This document shows, piece by piece, positions 5,174-8,339 of a DNA stretch of 8,339 bases; positions within the stretch are counted from its first letter, which is position 1; each line of letters begins with the position of its first letter. Both the position numbers and the translations under genes were made by a program. The notes under the pieces are model-generated. The model was not told where the DNA came from. It was given only the letters and a program-made list of their open reading frames with translations, and did no database searches. This DNA is from Gammaproteobacteria bacterium. Lineage in GTDB: Bacteria; Pseudomonadota; Gammaproteobacteria; Xanthomonadales; Xanthomonadaceae. The stretch spans positions 1 to 8,339 of the forward strand of contig JAAZHF010000196.1 of the NCBI GenBank assembly GCA_012510865.1. Direction: 5' to 3'.

Positions 5174-6214
5174 TCATGTCCGGGCCGCGGCGACCGCGCG
5201 CGTCGCCGCCAGTGCCTCCTCGACCAGCGGCCAACCGGCGCCGGGCCGGTGCGCGCCCTCGCTGAGCACCTGGCGGAAGGCGCGGCCGCCGCGCTCGCCG
5301 TGGAACAGGCCCAGCAGGTGGCGGGTGACGTGCTTGAGCTGGACGCCCCGGGCGAGCTGGCCTTCCACGTACGGACGCATCGCACGCAGGACGTCGGCGC
5401 GCGTGGAGCGCTCTCCGCCGTACCATGCCACGTCCAGCAGGTGCAGCAGCCAGGGGTCGTGGTAGGCGGCGCGCCCCAGCATCACGCCGTCGACGTGGTC
5501 CAGGTGGCCGGTCGCCTCGGCCGCGTCGGCGATGCCGCCGTTGACCACCACGGCGAGCCCCGGCCGATCGCGCTTGAGCCGGTACGCCCAGTCGTAGCGC
5601 AGCGGCGGAACGTCCCGGTTCTCCTTCGGCGACAGGCCCTTGAGCCAGGCGTTGCGGGCGTGGACCACGAACGTGCCGCAGCCGGCCGCGGCCACCGCGT
5701 CGATGAAGGCGAGGAAGCGGTCGTACTCGTGGTCGTCGTCGACGCCGAGCCGGCACTTCACGGTCACCGGCACGCGGACCGCGTCGATCATGGCGGCCAC
5801 GGCATCCGCCACCAGCGCCGGCTCGCGCATCAGGCAGGCGCCGAAGCGCCCGGCCTGGACCCGGTCCGAGGGGCAGCCGCAGTTGAGGTTGACCTCGTCG
5901 AAGCCGTGCTCCGCGCCGATCCGCGCCGCCTGCGCGAGCAGCGCCGGCTCGCTGCCGCCCAGCTGCAGCGCCACCGGATGCTCCACCGGGTCCAGCGCCA
6001 GCAGCTTCGCGCGGTCGCCGTGGATCACCGCGTTCGCGTGGACCATTTCGGTGTAGAGCCGGGCGTGCGGCGCCAGCATCCGGTGGAACACGCGGCAGTG
6101 CGTGTCGGTCCAGTCCATCATCGGGGCGACGGACAGGCGGATCGAGGCGGCGTAGGCGTCGGGCGGGATCGTGGACATGGCGGCGGCGGGTGGCGACGGA
6201 TGATTGTCCGCCAT
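5174..6214 (-). CDS. dusA: tRNA-dihydrouridine(20/20a) synthase DusA
   Basis: DusA is an FMN enzyme that uses NADPH to reduce uridine 20/20a in the tRNA D-loop. The 346-residue protein has the N-terminal FMN motif SVAPMMDWTD (28-37), the active-site segment NLNCGCPSDRVQAGRFGACLM (109-129) with the catalytic cysteine most likely Cys114 in GCPS, KCRLGVDD (153-160), and VVHARNAWLKGLSPKENR (183-200), which is characteristic of the DusA subgroup rather than DusB or DusC. NGGI (225-228) and GVMLGRAAYHDPW (243-255) complete the TIM-barrel phosphate site. A helical tRNA-binding domain follows. Two starts are possible: ATG 6214, 14 bases after cueR, or ATG 6178, which gives MSTIPPDAY and drops a Pro/Ala-rich leader. 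Neither has a clear Shine-Dalgarno sequence. The close spacing suggests readthrough from copA-cueR. Confidence 0.95.
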   Translation of the reverse strand: MADNHPSPPAAAMSTIPPDAYAASIRLSVAPMMDWTDTHCRVFHRMLAPHARLYTEMVHANAVIHGDRAKLLALDPVEHPVALQLGGSEPALLAQAARIGAEHGFDEVNLNCGCPSDRVQAGRFGACLMREPALVADAVAAMIDAVRVPVTVKCRLGVDDDHEYDRFLAFIDAVAAAGCGTFVVHARNAWLKGLSPKENRDVPPLRYDWAYRLKRDRPGLAVVVNGGIADAAEATGHLDHVDGVMLGRAAYHDPWLLHLLDVAWYGGERSTRADVLRAMRPYVEGQLARGVQLKHVTRHLLGLFHGERGGRAFRQVLSEGAHRPGAGWPLVEEALAATRAVAAART

Positions 6215-6228
6215 CGCCCCCGCGGGGC

Positions 6229-6675
6229 CTAATCGCGCCCGCGCGCCCGGTTCCGGCGCGCCACGCCGGGTACGGCCGCGGGCGCAGGCGCCTCTTCCAG
6301 GCCGCCCAGGATCGGGCAGTCGGGCCGCCCGTCACCGGCGCAGCAGTCGACCAGCGTCTGCAGCGTCGACGCCATGTCCTCCAGCCGGGCGATCCGCCCC
6401 TGGAGGTCGGCGATGTGCGCCTGCGCGAGGCGCTTCACGCCCGCGCTGCGCCGCGTGCGGTCGTTCCAGAGGTCGAGGAGCTCCGCGATATCGGCGACCT
6501 GTATGCCGAGGTCGCGGGCGCGGCGGATGAAGCGCAGCCGGTGCACGTCGGCATCGCCGTAGATCCGGTAGCCCGAGGCGCTGCGGTCGGCCGGCGGCAC
6601 CAGGCCGGCCTGCTCGTAGTAGCGGATCATCTTGGCCGACACGCCCGATGCCGCGGCCGCTTCGCCGATGTTCAT
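6229..6675 (-). CDS. cueR: Copper-responsive MerR-family transcriptional regulator CueR
   Basis: The 148-residue protein has the MerR winged HTH at the N-terminus ([20 protein letters not shown], then [16 protein letters not shown]), a long dimerisation helix (about 78-110) and a metal loop [13 protein letters not shown]. Cys112 and Cys120 fall at the same numbers as the Cu+ ligands of E. coli CueR. Residue 77 is Ser (RRSAGV), the hallmark of monovalent Cu/Ag/Au sensors, where the divalent sensors ZntR and MerR have Cys. Cys111 is an extra neighbouring thiol. CueR activates by untwisting promoters with a long spacer; the copA promoter is outside the window. The ATG overlaps the copA stop in ATGA, and a GGGGGG run about 8 bases upstream may serve as ribosome site. 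The C-terminal tail beyond residue 123 is longer than in E. coli and basic. The gene being downstream of copA rather than divergent from it is unlike E. coli. Confidence 0.93.
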   Translation of the reverse strand: MNIGEAAAASGVSAKMIRYYEQAGLVPPADRSASGYRIYGDADVHRLRFIRRARDLGIQVADIAELLDLWNDRTRRSAGVKRLAQAHIADLQGRIARLEDMASTLQTLVDCCAGDGRPDCPILGGLEEAPAPAAVPGVARRNRARGRD

Positions 6676-8339
6676 GCGCGCTGCCCCCCGGGACGCGCCG
6701 CGGGCGGCTGGAAGCGGCGCAGGCGCAGCGCGTTGCCGACGACGAACACGCTCGACAGCGACATCGCGCCGGCCGCCAGGATCGGCGACAGCAGCAGGCC
6801 GAAGGCCGGGTACAGCACGCCCGCGGCCACCGGGATCAGGGCGGTGTTGTAGGCGAAGGCCCAGAACAGGTTCTGGCGGATGTTGCCGATCGTCGCCCGG
6901 GACAGCGCGATGGCATTCGGCACGCCCTCCAGGCTGCCCGACATCAGCACCACGTCGGCGGCCTCCATCGCCACGTCGGTGCCGCTGCCGATGGCCAGGC
7001 CGACGTCGGCCGCGGCCAGCGCCGGGGCGTCGTTGATGCCGTCGCCGACGAAGGCGACCTGGCCATGCCGGTTCCTGAGGCGCTCCACGGCCTCGACCTT
7101 GCCCGCGGGAAGCACCTCGGCGACCACGTCGTCGATGCCCAGGCGCGCCGCGATCGCCTGCGCGGTGCGGGCGTTGTCACCGGTGATCATCGCGACCCGG
7201 AGGCCGAGCGCGTGCAGGGCGTCGATGGCGGCGGGGGTATCGGCCTTGACCGGGTCGGTGACGGCGAGGATCGCCGCGAGACGGCCGTCGATCGCGGCGT
7301 ACAGCGGCGACGCCCCCTCGCCCGCGAGGCGTCCGGCGAGCTCCGCGAACGCGCCCGGGTCCAGGCCGAGCGCGCGCATGTAGCGGTCGGCGCCCACGTC
7401 CACGCGGTGGCCGTCGACCGTCGCGCGGACGCCCATCCCGGTGATCGACTCGAAGCCCGCCGGCGCGGGGATGACCGCCGCCTCGCCGCCGGCGGCCTCG
7501 ACGATCGCGCGCGCGATCGGGTGCTCCGAGCGCGACTCCACGGCCGCGACCAGGCGCAGCACCCCGGCGCGGTCGAAGCCTTCGGCGACCTCCATGGCGG
7601 TCAGCGCGGGCCTGCCCTCGGTGAGGGTACCGGTCTTGTCGACGGCCACGACGCGCGCGTCCTTGAGCCGCTGCAGGGCCTCGCCCTTGCGGAACAGCAC
7701 GCCCAGCTCCGCGCCGCGCCCGGTGCCGACCATGATCGAGGTCGGCGTGGCCAGCCCCATGGCGCAGGGACAGGCGATGATCAGCACCGCCACGGCATTG
7801 ACCAGGGCCAGCGGCAGCGCGGGCCCGGGACCGAAGGCCATCCAGGCGATGAAGGTCAGCAGCGCCGCCAGCATCACCGCGGGCACGAACCACAGCGTGA
7901 CCCGGTCGACCACGGCCTGGATCGGCAGCTTGGCGGCCTGCGCCTGTTCGACCAGGCGGATGATCTGCGCCAGCACCGTCTGTCCACCCACGGCGGTGGC
8001 GCGCAGTGTGAATGAGCCCTGCTGATTGACGGTGCCGCCGACCACGGTGTTGCCGATGGATTTTCCGACCGGAACCGGTTCGCCGGTAATCATCGACTCA
8101 TCGACATAACTGCGGCCTTCGATAACCTCGCCATCCACCGGCACCCGCTCGCCGGGGCGAACCTCGACGATATCGTCAGCCACGACCTCATCGATCGGAA
8201 TATCGACGATGCGGCCATTGCGCGCCACATGCGCGATCTTGGCCTGCAGGCCCACCAGCCGCGTAATGGCCTCCGAAGTACGACCCTTGGCCCGCGCCTC
8301 CAGATAGCGCCCGAGCAGAATCAGCGTCACGATCACTGC
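6672..8339 (-). CDS. copA: Cu+-exporting P1B-type ATPase, C-terminal part (cut by right window edge)
   Basis: This inner-membrane pump moves Cu+ (and Ag+) out of the cytoplasm using ATP. The visible 555 codons start in the membrane helix before the actuator domain, so N-terminal metal-binding domains and the first helices lie beyond the edge. Motifs, counting from the codon at 8336, are: actuator TGE (84-86), CPC (189-191) in the ion-binding helix, phosphorylated Asp233 in [15 protein letters not shown] (270-273) of the nucleotide domain, TGDN (385-388) and [10 protein letters not shown] (431-440). Helix 7 has Tyr496-Asn497 and helix 8 has MSLSS (525-529). The CPC, YN and MxxSS set defines the P1B-1 Cu+/Ag+ class. 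The stop overlaps the cueR start. Third-position composition changes abruptly near 7980: the part nearest the edge is much richer in A/T-ending codons than the rest. The frame is open throughout. Confidence 0.95.
   Translation of the reverse strand, partial: AVIVTLILLGRYLEARAKGRTSEAITRLVGLQAKIAHVARNGRIVDIPIDEVVADDIVEVRPGERVPVDGEVIEGRSYVDESMITGEPVPVGKSIGNTVVGGTVNQQGSFTLRATAVGGQTVLAQIIRLVEQAQAAKLPIQAVVDRVTLWFVPAVMLAALLTFIAWMAFGPGPALPLALVNAVAVLIIACPCAMGLATPTSIMVGTGRGAELGVLFRKGEALQRLKDARVVAVDKTGTLTEGRPALTAMEVAEGFDRAGVLRLVAAVESRSEHPIARAIVEAAGGEAAVIPAPAGFESITGMGVRATVDGHRVDVGADRYMRALGLDPGAFAELAGRLAGEGASPLYAAIDGRLAAILAVTDPVKADTPAAIDALHALGLRVAMITGDNARTAQAIAARLGIDDVVAEVLPAGKVEAVERLRNRHGQVAFVGDGINDAPALAAADVGLAIGSGTDVAMEAADVVLMSGSLEGVPNAIALSRATIGNIRQNLFWAFAYNTALIPVAAGVLYPAFGLLLSPILAAGAMSLSSVFVVGNALRLRRFQPPAARPGGQRA

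Noticed and set aside
6215..6228. CueR operator in the cueR-dusA gap
   Set aside because: The palindrome GCCCCGCGGGGC is too short and lacks the CCTTCC-type arms and long-spacer promoter context of CueR sites.
4035..6232. Long plus-strand open frames opposite phoP, the PepSY gene and dusA
   Set aside because: They mirror genuine minus-strand genes with intact motifs and run across gene boundaries; the composition is that of reverse-read codons.
6648..8015. 455-codon open frame on the plus strand opposite copA
   Set aside because: Antisense to a P-type ATPase with all catalytic motifs. It ends close to where third-position GC drops, which fits a composition artefact.
1..8339. CRISPR array, insertion sequence, toxin-antitoxin or phage defence system
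   Set aside because: No regularly spaced repeats, transposase motifs, terminal inverted repeats or defence-type proteins are visible; the genes are housekeeping, signalling and copper resistance.

Overview
The window is very GC-rich, compact, gamma-proteobacterial chromosome. The near-exclusive G/C third codon positions, the birA-coaX pair, and a PhoP whose sequence closely resembles the Xanthomonas protein all suggest a member of the Xanthomonadaceae (Lysobacter/Luteimonas/Xanthomonas group). This placement is inference from sequence style and recalled protein similarity; no search was run. There are nine genes, two of them cut by the window edges, and no intergenic gap exceeds about 125 bases. 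I see no tRNA, rRNA, CRISPR array, insertion sequence or prophage.

Layout. (1) Positions 1-1284, minus strand: birA (biotin-protein ligase/repressor) overlaps by ATGA the start of coaX (type III pantothenate kinase), which runs off the left edge. Both serve cofactor metabolism. (2) Positions 1392-2407, plus strand, divergent from birA: a small predicted exported protein, then an MtfA-family zinc metallopeptidase 8 bases downstream. (3) Positions 2411-5050, minus strand: a three-gene signalling unit made of an exported PepSY-like protein, the response regulator PhoP and the sensor kinase PhoQ. phoQ converges on mtfA with only 3 bases between their stop codons, and a perfect inverted repeat encloses both stops. 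(4) Positions 5174-8339, minus strand: a Cu+-exporting P1B-type ATPase (copA, N-terminus beyond the right edge), a CueR-type copper-sensing MerR regulator overlapping it by ATGA, and dusA (tRNA-dihydrouridine synthase) 14 bases after cueR.

How the parts work together. CueR can sense Cu+ (Ser77, Cys112 and Cys120 are all present) and would activate the exporter encoded just ahead of it. Its place at the 3' end of the copA transcript, rather than divergent from it, implies feedback through its own operon. The PepSY-like protein is exported to the same compartment as the PhoQ sensor domain, which makes it a candidate modulator of that kinase.

Most genes are conserved and ordinary. The points most worth a second look are a sharp break in codon use inside copA near position 7980, the PepSY-phoP-phoQ arrangement with a sensor domain unlike enteric PhoQ, the hairpin shared by two convergent genes, and two candidate -10 elements so close to start codons that leaderless transcripts are possible.
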